The notes under the pieces are model-generated. The model had not been told where the DNA came from. It ran no database searches and saw nothing but the letters and a program-made list of their open reading frames with translations. The position numbers were made by a program, and so were the translations under genes. A stretch of 64,000 nucleotides of DNA from Pseudomonadota bacterium (GTDB lineage: Bacteria; Pseudomonadota; Alphaproteobacteria; Azospirillales; Azospirillaceae): contig JAFAFA010000093.1 in assembly GCA_023423695.1 (NCBI GenBank), forward strand, positions 1-64,000, written 5' to 3'. Of the stretch, positions 8,696 to 17,913 are shown in pieces; position 1 is the stretch's first letter, and the number at the start of each line of letters is the position of its first letter.

Positions 8696-9664
8696 CTAAA
8701 GCTGCTCCTTGCCGGCGGCGGCCCGATAGCCAGCCTGATCGAAGTGCGTCTTGAACAGCGTGTCCCAATACGGGGGCAGCTCCAGGCTGTTGGCGACCGC
8801 TTCGGCGCGGGTGCCCGACCAGTGCAGGATCTTGATCCAATCGACCAGTTCGCTGGTGCTGGGAAGGCGACGCACGTCACCCGCCCGCGCCGTCTCCCGG
8901 ACGCGTATGAAGGCATCGACGGCGGCATCGACCAGCGGCGTCTGCGCCGCCGTGCCATCGGCCTTCAGATTGAGTCTGGCGATCTCCTGGAGCTGCTCGA
9001 CCGTACTCGGGAAGTCCAGGCGAACGAAGAGGCAGCGGCGCAGAAATGGGTCTGGCAGCGGCTTCTCCCGGTTGCTGGTGATGATGACCACCGGCCGCAG
9101 CTTGCGGTCCACCGTGCCGCCGACCGATCTCCCGAAGCCGTTGCCGGCCCGCGACAGCTCGTCCTCGTCCTGCGGCAGATCCTCGATCTGGAAGCTAAGA
9201 TCCTCCAGCACCTCGAGCAGATCGTTGGGGAAGTCGATGTCGGCCTTGTCGATTTCGTCGATGAGAACGACCTCCCGCTTCCCCTGGTGAATGGCCTTCC
9301 CGAGCGGACCAAGCGTGATGTAGGGCCAGATGAACCGGGCATTCCGCCCCGGATCCCCGCCCTCGCCGGATGGTCCGCCCTCACCGGAGCGGCCGGAGAT
9401 CTGCGCGTCCTGTAGGCGGCGCAGCGGATCGAAACGGTACAGGAGATCGCGTGCCTGATGCGTGCTCTTGACCACGACCTTGATCGGGGCGCCCAGGCCG
9501 AGTTCCTCGGCCACCGCATCGGCGAGTTTGGTCTTCCCGGAGCCCGGCTCCCCTTCGACGAGGAGCGGCCGTCCAAGCGCGATTGCCAGATTGACAACGC
9601 GCGCGACCTCGGCGGTGGTGTGATAGAAACTGGACTTGGTTCCGTTGAACTCCTGCTCGATCAT
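8696..9664 (-). CDS. MoxR-family AAA+ ATPase (system A)
   Basis: 322 aa. Walker A GEPGSGKTK (38-46), Walker B VVLIDEIDKAD (133-143), sensor I in VVIITSNREKPLPDPFLRRC. MoxR ATPases work as hexameric chaperones on vWA partners. The ATG overlaps the stop of the preceding DUF4062 gene (ATGA), showing translational coupling. A Gly/Ser/Pro-rich insertion (SGRSGEGGPSGEGGDPGR) between strands 2 and 3 is unusual and may be a flexible loop. A longer in-frame start exists at 9823, but that stretch lies inside the upstream gene and reads as low-complexity basic residues. Confidence 0.9.
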   Translation of the reverse strand: MIEQEFNGTKSSFYHTTAEVARVVNLAIALGRPLLVEGEPGSGKTKLADAVAEELGLGAPIKVVVKSTHQARDLLYRFDPLRRLQDAQISGRSGEGGPSGEGGDPGRNARFIWPYITLGPLGKAIHQGKREVVLIDEIDKADIDFPNDLLEVLEDLSFQIEDLPQDEDELSRAGNGFGRSVGGTVDRKLRPVVIITSNREKPLPDPFLRRCLFVRLDFPSTVEQLQEIARLNLKADGTAAQTPLVDAAVDAFIRVRETARAGDVRRLPSTSELVDWIKILHWSGTRAEAVANSLELPPYWDTLFKTHFDQAGYRAAAGKEQL

Positions 9665-11040
9665 AGGGCTTCCTCGTTCGGCCACAGACGTTCGCGGTTC
9701 AGCCGCGTATGGACGAAGGCCGGAGTTCCGTCCGGTCTTCTGTTGGAGTCGTGCAGAGCGATTCGCACCAGAGCGTCGTGCCGTCCGGGAGGGTCGTCGG
9801 GCACCTCCACCTCGCTCAACCAATGGCGCAGATCGGTCTCGGTTATGGGGTGCAGCGCCGGCATCAGCAGCAGCCGTCCGTCATCGGCAGCGCCGCCCGG
9901 TCCAGCGTCATGGAGGTAATCGGCGCCGGCGTCCTTCCACCCGGAGAAGTCGGTCAGCAACACGAACAGACGGTTGCGCACACCGTCAGCGACGCGCAGG
10001 CCGGCCAGCCGGGCGACCAGGGGCTGCCAGATCAACTTCTGGAAGTCCTCCGCGCCACGACCGAACCGCTCCACCCCTTCCAGGGCAATGATCAATTCCT
10101 GCACCTTGAGCTGGACATGAATGCCATCGGCCAAGTCGGCGACCGTCGCCGCCCCCGCGGGAAGCTCGATGCCGCACTGGCGTGCCATCCAGCGGATCAC
10201 GGCATCCAAATCGAAACAGTCCGAGGGTGGACGGCCACGCCGGACACCGCGCCCCCGCCGGAACCTCTTGGTGGAGAGCACATAGTCGAGGCACACGTCT
10301 TGCCCGTCATGCTCGCCCCCCGCCAGCAGCAGGGCCGCCGCCGGCGCATCAGACACTCCCTCGACGGACGCAATGGCCCGAGCGACCTTCGCCGCATGAT
10401 CCTCCCGGCCGAGCCGTCCGAGCATGACGGGATCGATGGCACGGCCGGTTCCTGCGGCGTCCCCATGCAGAAGGGCTTTGGCAAGGTCTCCGCGCCATTG
10501 TAGGACGACTTGGAGAACCTGCTCGCAAAGCTCCCTTTCCTCGCGGAAACGGTTGACCATCTGCCAATTGCAGAGCGCCGCGACAAAATCGACTTGGCGT
10601 CGCCTGTGCTCCTTCTGCTTCGCCGGTTCATCGGGGAAATTGGTTTCAAGAAGCCGTTCGGCCTCCTCGTACAACGCCCTGTCCGCAGCGCTGCCCTTCT
10701 GAGGCAAGAAGACGGCCACCGGAGGATCGACGTGATCCCTCCATTGTTCGCATGCCCAGCGGAACTCAAGGCAGGTAATCGACTCTGTCGCCGAGTGTGG
10801 TATGGACCCGTACCAGTGTCCGAACAGCCCGAAATAGGCGTGGGCCTTGGCAAGCTGGGAACGGCATTTCCGCTCGACAGCGGTAAAGGACGAGACCCAC
10901 TTCTCGCTCGGAAAGACATTGATTTGGGCACCGCTCAGCACCCGGCACACCTCCGCACGGTAGTCCCGCAAATCCTCGATGGTCGAACCGAGGAAGATCT
11001 CCTTGATGAGGTCGGCGTCACCGGCCAAGGGGCGCCCCAT
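9661..11040 (-). CDS. DUF4062 domain protein, first gene of MoxR-vWA system A
   Basis: 459 aa. Residues 12-100 carry the DUF4062 signature (IFLGSTIEDLRDYRAEVCRVL and VFPSEKWVSS, with CRSQLAKAHAYFGLFGHWYG). DUF4062 is a Rossmann-like, TIR-related domain usually found at the N-terminus of STAND NTPases. The rest is mostly helical and contains segments such as VQLKVQELIIALEGVERF and RLFVLLTDFSGW, but no P-loop is visible, so it may be an inactive STAND-like scaffold; that is inference. It occupies the place held by a TIR protein in system B, suggesting a sensor or NTPase-like receptor role. Start 11040 is chosen from the fold; the upstream extension is arginine-rich and unlikely to be coding. 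Confidence 0.75.
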   Translation of the reverse strand: MGRPLAGDADLIKEIFLGSTIEDLRDYRAEVCRVLSGAQINVFPSEKWVSSFTAVERKCRSQLAKAHAYFGLFGHWYGSIPHSATESITCLEFRWACEQWRDHVDPPVAVFLPQKGSAADRALYEEAERLLETNFPDEPAKQKEHRRRQVDFVAALCNWQMVNRFREERELCEQVLQVVLQWRGDLAKALLHGDAAGTGRAIDPVMLGRLGREDHAAKVARAIASVEGVSDAPAAALLLAGGEHDGQDVCLDYVLSTKRFRRGRGVRRGRPPSDCFDLDAVIRWMARQCGIELPAGAATVADLADGIHVQLKVQELIIALEGVERFGRGAEDFQKLIWQPLVARLAGLRVADGVRNRLFVLLTDFSGWKDAGADYLHDAGPGGAADDGRLLLMPALHPITETDLRHWLSEVEVPDDPPGRHDALVRIALHDSNRRPDGTPAFVHTRLNRERLWPNEEAL

Positions 11041-11504
11041 CCCACACCCGCGCAACGGCCCTGCTGATGTGCCGACAAAGCGCTGCCGGACATGCGCATG
11101 CACATGCCCCCGGCGATTCGTCGCACGACGTGCCGTCGCCGCCAGGTACACAAATCATCAGACTACTCACAGCCAGTCTCATGCGCGCAATACTAGCACG
11201 CACCTCGGATTGGCGGAACAAAACAGAGAGCGGCGCATACTGAGGCCGGGCGGAAACGTTCCGGAAGCGGGAGAGCCGCCGCCTTGTCAGCCGCCGGGAT
11301 GGAAGGTGTCCCGGGCACACATGCATCCATCACTTGCCCGCTTCTGTACACCGCAGCGAGCAACCTGCGGTAAATTCGCATGACGATACGCTATGATTGA
11401 ATGGAAATATCACTCACTTTATCATATGTTGGTGGCAAGAACTCTTGCGGCAACCATGTGCTCCTGTGCGGGCCAACCTCGGAACACTGCTTCAGAACGA
11501 AAAA
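11041..11504. other. Divergent intergenic region between system A and the TIR/SLOG pair
   Basis: About 460 bases separating divergent start codons. The part near 11380-11440 is AT-richer than its surroundings and probably holds promoters, but no clear -35/-10 pair stood out. The TIR reading frame is open back to a TTG at 11397, so its start is uncertain. No RNA gene was seen. Confidence 0.4.
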
Positions 11505-12800
11505 ATGACACTGAAAAACGGGCTTCAGCTCATCCTGCAGACCGAGCACCCCTCCGGTAGCTATTTGTGCGAGGGCTTCACCGGACTGCCTCTCAGGAAA
11601 CCGGTTCAACTGATCCTGCTCACCAACGGAACGCCAGCAGGCCTCCGGCACAGCCAGGATCTGCGCAACGCCTTGGTCCGCAACCTCCTTGCGGCGGGGG
11701 GAGCGACGCATCACCAAGCGCACGCCATGCCGTGCTGCGGGACCATAGGCTCTCCGAGCGGTTGCCATGCGCTCTCTGATCAGAGTTGCAGGACCATCGT
11801 CGCCTACTGCGGGGATTTCACCCGACCATCCGCATTGCCGCAGTGGTTGACAGCTCTCAAGCGACGCGGCGGGAAGGATGCCCCCTCCATCATTCCCCTT
11901 CTCCCCCAAGGCGCAGATCCAACCACCTGCCTGCCTGGGACGATCCCCGGAAGACAGAACGTTGGCTTCTGGACGCACAGCGCAGGCAATATGGCCGGCG
12001 CCGTCCTGGCCGAGGCCGGGATCTGCCCATCGGAGTTCCGCATTTTCATCAGCTATTGCCGGGCCGATGGCGCGCGTATGGCCATGCAACTTTTTGGCGG
12101 ACTCAACGAACGCAATTTCTCGTGCTTCCTCGACCAGTGCACCCAGGCGCCAGGCGTCGATTTTACACATGCCATTTTCGATGCGCTGGCAGACAAGGCT
12201 TTTCTGCTGCTAATCGAAACCCCTGGGGTTCTGAGGTCGGCTTGGACACAGGCCGAATTGGCGTTCGCGCGCGGCCACGGCATTCCCATCCTCTCCCTGC
12301 ATGTTCCAGGCAGGCACCGGTCACCGGAAGTCCGGCCTGCCGAGCGCATTTTCCTGGCGCCGGACATGATGACCGGACGAGGAGCCAACCGCCGGCTGCG
12401 GGATCCGAGCGCTATCCTGGCCGAGATTCAGAACACGCACGCGACCGCCATGTTGGTCCGCCGCACGCACCAGCTCATGGGACTGCGTGTGACGCTGGAG
12501 CATCATGGAATCCAGGTCGCCCTCGGCCGCGGCGGTCTGATAGAGGCCCGGAGCGGCATCAATCGGTATCACCTACATGCCTGTGAACGCCCGCCGGTGC
12601 TGCGTGACTTCCATCATTGCGCAATCAATTCCGCTGGCGTCGGCCACTCCGCCGTCGTCGGATTGATCGCTCCACTTTTGTCGCAACGCCGCGAGGAAGG
12701 GAGATGGCTGTCGCAGCAATCCAGTATTGGCATGTTCGATGAGGTCACCGAGACACGCCGCTTGGCGCGCCGCATCGCACGGGGCGGAGGGTTGCTGTGA
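11505..12800 (+). CDS. TIR-domain protein with unassigned flanking domains
   Basis: 431 aa from the ATG at 11505 (start uncertain: weak ribosome site, open frame from 11397). The first 175 residues contain hydrophobic strands (PVQLILLTNGTPAG, CRTIVAYCGDF, SIIPLLPQG) suggesting a Rossmann-like domain I cannot name. Residues 178-290 are a TIR domain: FRIFISYCRADGARMA, FSCFLDQ, FLLLIETPG, and E251 in WTQAELAFA as the putative catalytic residue. The C-terminal 130 residues are unassigned. The stop overlaps the start of the SLOG-like gene (GTGA), so the two are translationally coupled. Pairing of TIR and SLOG-like proteins suggests that one makes or cleaves a nucleotide the other senses. Confidence 0.68.
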   Translation: MTLKNGLQLILQTEHPSGSYLCEGFTGLPLRKPVQLILLTNGTPAGLRHSQDLRNALVRNLLAAGGATHHQAHAMPCCGTIGSPSGCHALSDQSCRTIVAYCGDFTRPSALPQWLTALKRRGGKDAPSIIPLLPQGADPTTCLPGTIPGRQNVGFWTHSAGNMAGAVLAEAGICPSEFRIFISYCRADGARMAMQLFGGLNERNFSCFLDQCTQAPGVDFTHAIFDALADKAFLLLIETPGVLRSAWTQAELAFARGHGIPILSLHVPGRHRSPEVRPAERIFLAPDMMTGRGANRRLRDPSAILAEIQNTHATAMLVRRTHQLMGLRVTLEHHGIQVALGRGGLIEARSGINRYHLHACERPPVLRDFHHCAINSAGVGHSAVVGLIAPLLSQRREEGRWLSQQSSIGMFDEVTETRRLARRIARGGGLL

Positions 12801-13630
12801 TCACCGACTTCGATTTCGACGATCGCCTCCGCGGCAGGACCGTACTGCTCGCGGTGGGAGACGACGCTCCGGAAGACGCCGGCTACACCTCCACCGAAGA
12901 CCACCTGTTGACGCTGGACCGAGCTGTGCGCAGCCTCGGGCGGGCGCTCTTCGCGGCTGGTGCGCGCATCCTGATGCGCCCACATCCGGTGTACATGCCC
13001 ATGCTGGCGATAATGGCCCAGGATTTCCAAGAGCCGGAGTTGGCAGAAAAATCCTTTGTCGATCGCGACACCTCGCCGCCTATACCTGGCGTCACCATTC
13101 TTGGTGCGACTGAACAATGGCTGCGTCAGCGCTGGCCCTATCTCCTCGACAAGGGACTGGCAACGCTGATCGCGACCTCCGGCCCCCATCACCAGCGCCT
13201 GAAGCACGGAATTGCAAAAGCGGAACCGGTCGCCATGCTACTGGTCGGCTTCAAGGCAGGCTTTGTACGCGAGGTGAACCTTTTCCAGCGCATGCGCCAG
13301 GATCGACCGGTCATTCCCCTGGAGATTCCCGGAATCATGGCCGTGGAAATGCAGGCGAAAAGCTGGTGGCAATTGTCCAAGACGCGGCACCGAGGGAAGT
13401 TCAAATTTTCTGTTCCTGGCCAAGGAATCAGGGGCGATGCCCGCGAGTTGGCCGGCGAGTTCTGGCAACGAGTAAGCGCCCTGCACTACGGGGAGAACGG
13501 TGACCCTACGTGGGGAAGCGCTGCGATGGCGCCTCCCTCTCTCATGAGGTCCACGCCACCTCGTCCGGTCGAAGCGATTGCCGAGACGATCGTCGAGCAG
13601 CTTGCTGGCCGGAGGGACAAGGAAACATAA
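12797..13630 (+). CDS. Probable SLOG-like (Rossmann) nucleotide-sensor protein
   Basis: 277 aa, starting at a GTG that overlaps the stop of the TIR gene. The N-terminus has strand-loop motifs like those of SLOG/LOG-type domains: RTVLLAVGDDAPEDAG, then ALFAAGARILMRPHPVYMPML, and a later GVTILGATEQW and AMLLVGFKAG. SLOG domains bind or process nucleotide-derived ligands and recur beside TIR genes in predicted immune modules. No catalytic signature was confirmed, so it may be a pure ligand sensor. The call is based on texture and context rather than a textbook motif. It converges on the patatin gene with a 70-base gap. Confidence 0.55.
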   Translation: MITDFDFDDRLRGRTVLLAVGDDAPEDAGYTSTEDHLLTLDRAVRSLGRALFAAGARILMRPHPVYMPMLAIMAQDFQEPELAEKSFVDRDTSPPIPGVTILGATEQWLRQRWPYLLDKGLATLIATSGPHHQRLKHGIAKAEPVAMLLVGFKAGFVREVNLFQRMRQDRPVIPLEIPGIMAVEMQAKSWWQLSKTRHRGKFKFSVPGQGIRGDARELAGEFWQRVSALHYGENGDPTWGSAAMAPPSLMRSTPPRPVEAIAETIVEQLAGRRDKET

Positions 13631-13700
13631 TCTGCCCTGATGAGGTGGCTCCCGCTTCCCAGACAGTCAGATAAGCTTGACATGCCAGAACCATCGAAGA

Positions 13701-16328
13701 TCAGGAGCCTTCGCGCGATATGGGGGCCGCGGGGGTCGCAGCCGGCGGCGGCACAGGCTGGAGTTGGCCGAGGCGAAGGAACTCCCTGTCGATATAGCGC
13801 AGATGTAGCCGTGCCGGTCCCCAGAGCGCAATTCCAAGCAGCGCAATTCCGGGCCGGCTGCATGCAGCGCGTATCTTTGGGGCCGCAAATAGCGCAGCCA
13901 ACAGGGCAAGAAATGGAAGAAACAACTTGGATACGGTGATTGCCTCCGGCAACAGGAAGAAGTAGGCCGCTGCCAGAAGAAGGAGAAGAATAAGCGCAGG
14001 CCCAGCGCCCCAACGCATGCGAACGTCCCGAGACAGGCGCCAAGTTCGGAACAGGCGGCAGCGCCCCGCGGCCAAAAGTTCGGTCAGGCGTCCGTATTCC
14101 GGGCTTGTGATTAAACCGCCGTTCATTACATCGCTGATCTTCAGGAAATGCCAATCTTCCGGCTGGCTTTCGCTCACCGGCAGCCCCTTCTCCTTGCAGA
14201 GATAATAGCTGGCCATCCGGTAGCCGCTAGTCATGAGGGCAAAGGCCTCCGTGTTCGAAAAGCTGTCGAGATCGGTGCGGATGCCGGCAAGCAGTTCCTG
14301 AACCTGTTTGCGGATGCCATAAGGGGTGTGCGACTCGTCGCGGGTGTGGTCCGCCACTTCAGCCGGTTCCTCGCAACCGTGCCAGTTGATGGGGACGACA
14401 TCGAGATCCTGCTTTAGGTGGATGAACATCAGCCCCCTGATCAAGCCGCCGTCGCGTTGTGCTTGCAATGCATCGAACTGCGCCTGCCGGACGCGCTGCA
14501 TCAATACGTCGTTGCTTCGCTGCAAAGGGCCGACTACCCCGCCGCCAGGGTCGGTTACCGTGGTGATCTGGCCGGACGCGTCGCTCACCAGCACGACATC
14601 GCAGTTCTGTTCGCGCAGGCTCTCGATGCCTTGGTTGTCGTATACGCCGCCGTCCACCTGACGGATCACAAACCGCTTGTCATCGGAGTCGTAAAGCTTC
14701 GCCATGCGGACCGGTTCGAACAGCCCTGGAACACAGGCGGACGCCACGACAGCCTGCCCCAGGGTGATGTTGCCCACCACACCCACGGCCATGTCATACG
14801 ACACACGCCGAAAGCGGTTATTGCCATCAACGGCTTGGTTGATGGCATGAGGGGACTCACCCATGCTGGCCGTCGTGTACTGCCAGTTGTGCGCGGTGTT
14901 GAGGGTCGTCGCATTCAGCACGAGCGCCGGCACCTTGGCTTTCCGGCGGACATTGTCCACGCCGGGATCGAACCCCTTTCGCCCGAGGGGAATTATGGAA
15001 AGCTTGCTGATCAACAGGGGGCCGCTTGGCTTGCGATTTTCCGGCGCGTCACGGAAGACCCTGGAGAAAAGCTCGGTTTCCAACAACTCGCCAAGGCGGA
15101 TCGTCCGCGAATAATCCGGATCGAGTATGGGCCGAAGCAGGCATCCCGGTTTCGCGAACACCTGCATGCGAATGTTCGTCTGCACGCCTGCGAGGAAATC
15201 CTGCGCCACCTTCCTGACAAGCTCGACGTAGCGTTTGCGCAGCTGCTCATCGCTGTAGGAGTCGACGTCCTCGGTTTCCAGCATTTCGCGGAGCTGGAGA
15301 TAATAGTGCGCTCCGACGATCGACCCGCCGGACACGCAGGACAACACCTCGACATGGCGCAACAGGTCGCGCTCGGCCATGGAGGCAAGCACCCCGAGGT
15401 GGAAGAGCGATGCGCGGAACCCGCCTCCCGATAGGGCAAGCCCGACCTTGCCGATCAGGGCGCTGGACCGCATGGCGGGACCGACGAACCGGTCCAGCAC
15501 CTCGATCGCCGTGAGTCGTTGCCCCTCGACCTTGATGGGCCCGTGTTGAAGGGTGTTGATGCGGGCCAGTTGGAACGCAGTGGTCTGGAACTGCCATTCG
15601 CCGATCAGGTCTCCCGACCCAGCCTTTCCCGGGAGCGATTCGGCGAGGGCTTTCGCCTCGCCCAGCCAGATGTCGGCATCGTCGTAGCGGCCGATGCCGA
15701 AGAAGGCTTCAGCCACCGTCACCAGATACCACCACTCACCTGCCGGCCCATTCGGCGCAGGCGTGCGGGGCGCTGTGGCAAGCCGCATCGCCAACTCGCG
15801 CCGGATAGACATCGCCTGCTCGCGCCGCTGCGTTGCGCGTCCCGGTTCGGTGGTTTCCTCGATGTGCGCCAGCAGGTCGAGGATGAACGCGGCGTTGATC
15901 GATGTGTAGCCGTCCTTGGCAATCCGGTCTAAGTCGCTCCCGCGCATATAGTAGTGGAGCGACCGCTCCAAATGCTGCTTCCGCCCCGTCGCGTCCCAGA
16001 GATATTTATGGATGGCCCCGGCCAGCCCCAAAGTCTCCTGGTCCTTCGATAAATCGGGATTATCTGCCCGCCGGAGTATGTCGAGCGCCCGTTCCAGGCG
16101 CTCGCGCACTGGTAATTCGCGATCCTTGTAGGTGCACAGCGCCCATTCCTGACTGGCCTGCCGTGAAAAACTTCCCGGTTCCCTGGCCGCGTGCTTGGCA
16201 AGCAGCCGGCGGGCTAATCCGAACGCTCCTTGCGCCTTCAATCGACCGACCAGGGCGAGCGCCTCATTCAGCGACACCCGTTCTCCGGTGATGATCCGAA
16301 GGGCTCTCGCTTTATCATTCTCGATCAT
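13701..16328 (-). CDS. TPR-patatin-like phospholipase with C-terminal membrane helices
   Basis: 875 aa. Residues 1-285 are helical, TPR-like (YTSINAAFILDLLA, WYLVTVAEAFFGIGRYDDA), related to the TRAFs-binding module of the upstream gene. Residues 295-580 are a patatin domain: oxyanion loop ALSGGGFRAS (298-307), nucleophile S333 in the elbow CVSGGS (the first Gly of GxSxG is Cys), and the Asp-containing motif VDGGVYDNQG. Patatins hydrolyse acyl chains from phospholipids; in CBASS and related systems they kill by destroying the inner membrane. Two hydrophobic segments in the last 100 residues (ALILLLLLAAAYFFLL, KLFLPFLALLAALFA) should anchor it to membrane. It starts 19 bases after the TRAFs-binding gene and forms an operon with it. 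Confidence 0.9.
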   Translation of the reverse strand: MIENDKARALRIITGERVSLNEALALVGRLKAQGAFGLARRLLAKHAAREPGSFSRQASQEWALCTYKDRELPVRERLERALDILRRADNPDLSKDQETLGLAGAIHKYLWDATGRKQHLERSLHYYMRGSDLDRIAKDGYTSINAAFILDLLAHIEETTEPGRATQRREQAMSIRRELAMRLATAPRTPAPNGPAGEWWYLVTVAEAFFGIGRYDDADIWLGEAKALAESLPGKAGSGDLIGEWQFQTTAFQLARINTLQHGPIKVEGQRLTAIEVLDRFVGPAMRSSALIGKVGLALSGGGFRASLFHLGVLASMAERDLLRHVEVLSCVSGGSIVGAHYYLQLREMLETEDVDSYSDEQLRKRYVELVRKVAQDFLAGVQTNIRMQVFAKPGCLLRPILDPDYSRTIRLGELLETELFSRVFRDAPENRKPSGPLLISKLSIIPLGRKGFDPGVDNVRRKAKVPALVLNATTLNTAHNWQYTTASMGESPHAINQAVDGNNRFRRVSYDMAVGVVGNITLGQAVVASACVPGLFEPVRMAKLYDSDDKRFVIRQVDGGVYDNQGIESLREQNCDVVLVSDASGQITTVTDPGGGVVGPLQRSNDVLMQRVRQAQFDALQAQRDGGLIRGLMFIHLKQDLDVVPINWHGCEEPAEVADHTRDESHTPYGIRKQVQELLAGIRTDLDSFSNTEAFALMTSGYRMASYYLCKEKGLPVSESQPEDWHFLKISDVMNGGLITSPEYGRLTELLAAGRCRLFRTWRLSRDVRMRWGAGPALILLLLLAAAYFFLLPEAITVSKLFLPFLALLAALFAAPKIRAACSRPGIALLGIALWGPARLHLRYIDREFLRLGQLQPVPPPAATPAAPISREGS

Positions 16329-16347
16329 GCGTGCTTTCGTCCGGTCG

Positions 16348-17673
16348 TCAGGCGTGCGCCCGCAGGGCCTTCTCTATGGTGGTCGTCCAGGGCGGCACAG
16401 CGCCCCGTACGGCGCGGGCCTCGCGGATCAGGCTGAGGTTGTTGGCCGTCGTTTCCGGTTCCCAGGCCTCGCGCACGCAAGCGAGCGCATCGGCGAGCGC
16501 GTTCTCGGCGCCCGTCTTGTCGCCGGCTAGCACCGCCAGTTCTAGACGGGTGGCATGGTCCCAATAATCCGGTCGGCCGCCGGCGATCCGGCGCTCCACC
16601 GCATAGCGCACAACGGGCAGCAGCGCTTCACGGCGGGGGTCGGGCGGCGTGTGGATTTCCATCAGCGTCACCGCGTTGATTCCCGGATAGGCGTCGCGCC
16701 AGTCTGCTTCGAAGCCCTGAAGGTAGGCGTTAATGGCCTTTCTCAGCATTCCGTCCGCCAGCGCCGTTTGACCAGCGCGACGTGCGGCGTCCCAGCGGTC
16801 CTTGTAGACACGCCCAAGAATGCCCCAGGTCTCGCTGCTTGGTCCGTTGTCGCGGATCAGATCGAGCAGCAGCCGCTCCGCCTCAGCGCCGCGCCCTGCA
16901 CGATTGAGGGCGAGCGCCAACTGCTCGCGCACCATCACCGTAGCGGCCAGCGGCGGCGACATCAGACCGGCCAAGCGGATCATGTCATCCCACGACTTAA
17001 CCGCCCGGTATGACAGGAAAAGGTCAACAACTACCCCTGTCTCAGCATCGCGGAGGTCGCCGAGGCTCCGCTCCACCGCGTAGACGGCGCCGCGCCCGCC
17101 GGCCCGAGCCACGGCCAGTTCCTCCTTGCGCCGGGCCGAGTAGCTGAGGCGGTCGCGGAATACGTCCGTCTTTAGCCTCTTGACGTCCGGTACCGGCAGA
17201 TCCTGGACAAGCTGGAAAACCGGGCTGTCGGTCGCGGCCTGCCGGCAGCCCGAGAGTCGGGCTGCCAAGGCTGCTCGGTCATCAGCCGGAGCAGCGGGGA
17301 CCCCGCCGGGGCCAAGGCGATAAGGCAACGAACGAAGCATCTCCACATCGAAAGGCAGGCGATGCTCGGCGGCGTGCATCAGCGTGGTGCTGTGTGGCCG
17401 CAAGGCATGGCGCACCCCCAACTCGTAGAAGACATTGGCGTTGGCCGTGGTCAGGTCGGCGACCGCGAAGTCGCACAGCAGCAGACGCTCGAACATCGGC
17501 TTGTGGATGATGCCGCCTGCCAATTCTTCGCGTGCGATCACCGCCTCGAATTGGGCATCGCCGATCGCCGGAGCAATGATTTCGTCATAAACGGCATCAA
17601 AATTGATGATTGTGCCGTCACTGGCAGGTTTTGGGCCATAGGGCATCAACACAAAACATAATGGCTTCATCAC
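16348..17673 (-). CDS. TRAFs-binding domain protein: N-terminal DRHyd/TIR-like domain plus TPRs
   Basis: 441 aa. The N-terminus has the well-conserved block CFVLMPYGPK, FDAVYDEIIAPAI, IIHKPMFERLLLCDFAVADLT and NANVFYELGVRHAL, a nucleoside-deoxyribosyltransferase/TIR-like fold related to the N-terminal part of the MAP3K5 (ASK) TRAFs-binding unit. Residues from about 200 are TPR-like helices (WGILGRVYKDRWD, YPGINAVTLMEI, WDHATRLELAVLAGD). Such proteins are proposed to handle nucleotide ligands and scaffold effectors through TPRs. Its operon partner is a patatin whose N-terminus has the same TPR style, so this protein probably controls the phospholipase by TPR-TPR contact (inference). Confidence 0.85.
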   Translation of the reverse strand: MMKPLCFVLMPYGPKPASDGTIINFDAVYDEIIAPAIGDAQFEAVIAREELAGGIIHKPMFERLLLCDFAVADLTTANANVFYELGVRHALRPHSTTLMHAAEHRLPFDVEMLRSLPYRLGPGGVPAAPADDRAALAARLSGCRQAATDSPVFQLVQDLPVPDVKRLKTDVFRDRLSYSARRKEELAVARAGGRGAVYAVERSLGDLRDAETGVVVDLFLSYRAVKSWDDMIRLAGLMSPPLAATVMVREQLALALNRAGRGAEAERLLLDLIRDNGPSSETWGILGRVYKDRWDAARRAGQTALADGMLRKAINAYLQGFEADWRDAYPGINAVTLMEIHTPPDPRREALLPVVRYAVERRIAGGRPDYWDHATRLELAVLAGDKTGAENALADALACVREAWEPETTANNLSLIREARAVRGAVPPWTTTIEKALRAHA

Positions 17674-17913
17674 GGCACCTCTGCGAACAGGATCTCAACT
17701 TAGTCGAGTAAACCATGGCCAGGCAAGCGTGCAGGTGGGCGTCGCAGGATCACAAGGTGTAGCGACGCTGATGGGGCGGCCACGACCATGTCTCTCGGTT
17801 TCCAGCGGCGACACGATCCTGTTCAATCGTTGATCGGAGGGCGTCCTTGGGCATTGTCACGTTAACCCGACCGGAGGCAAGGAGAGGGGTTAGCAGCGCC
17901 CCAGCGACACCTT

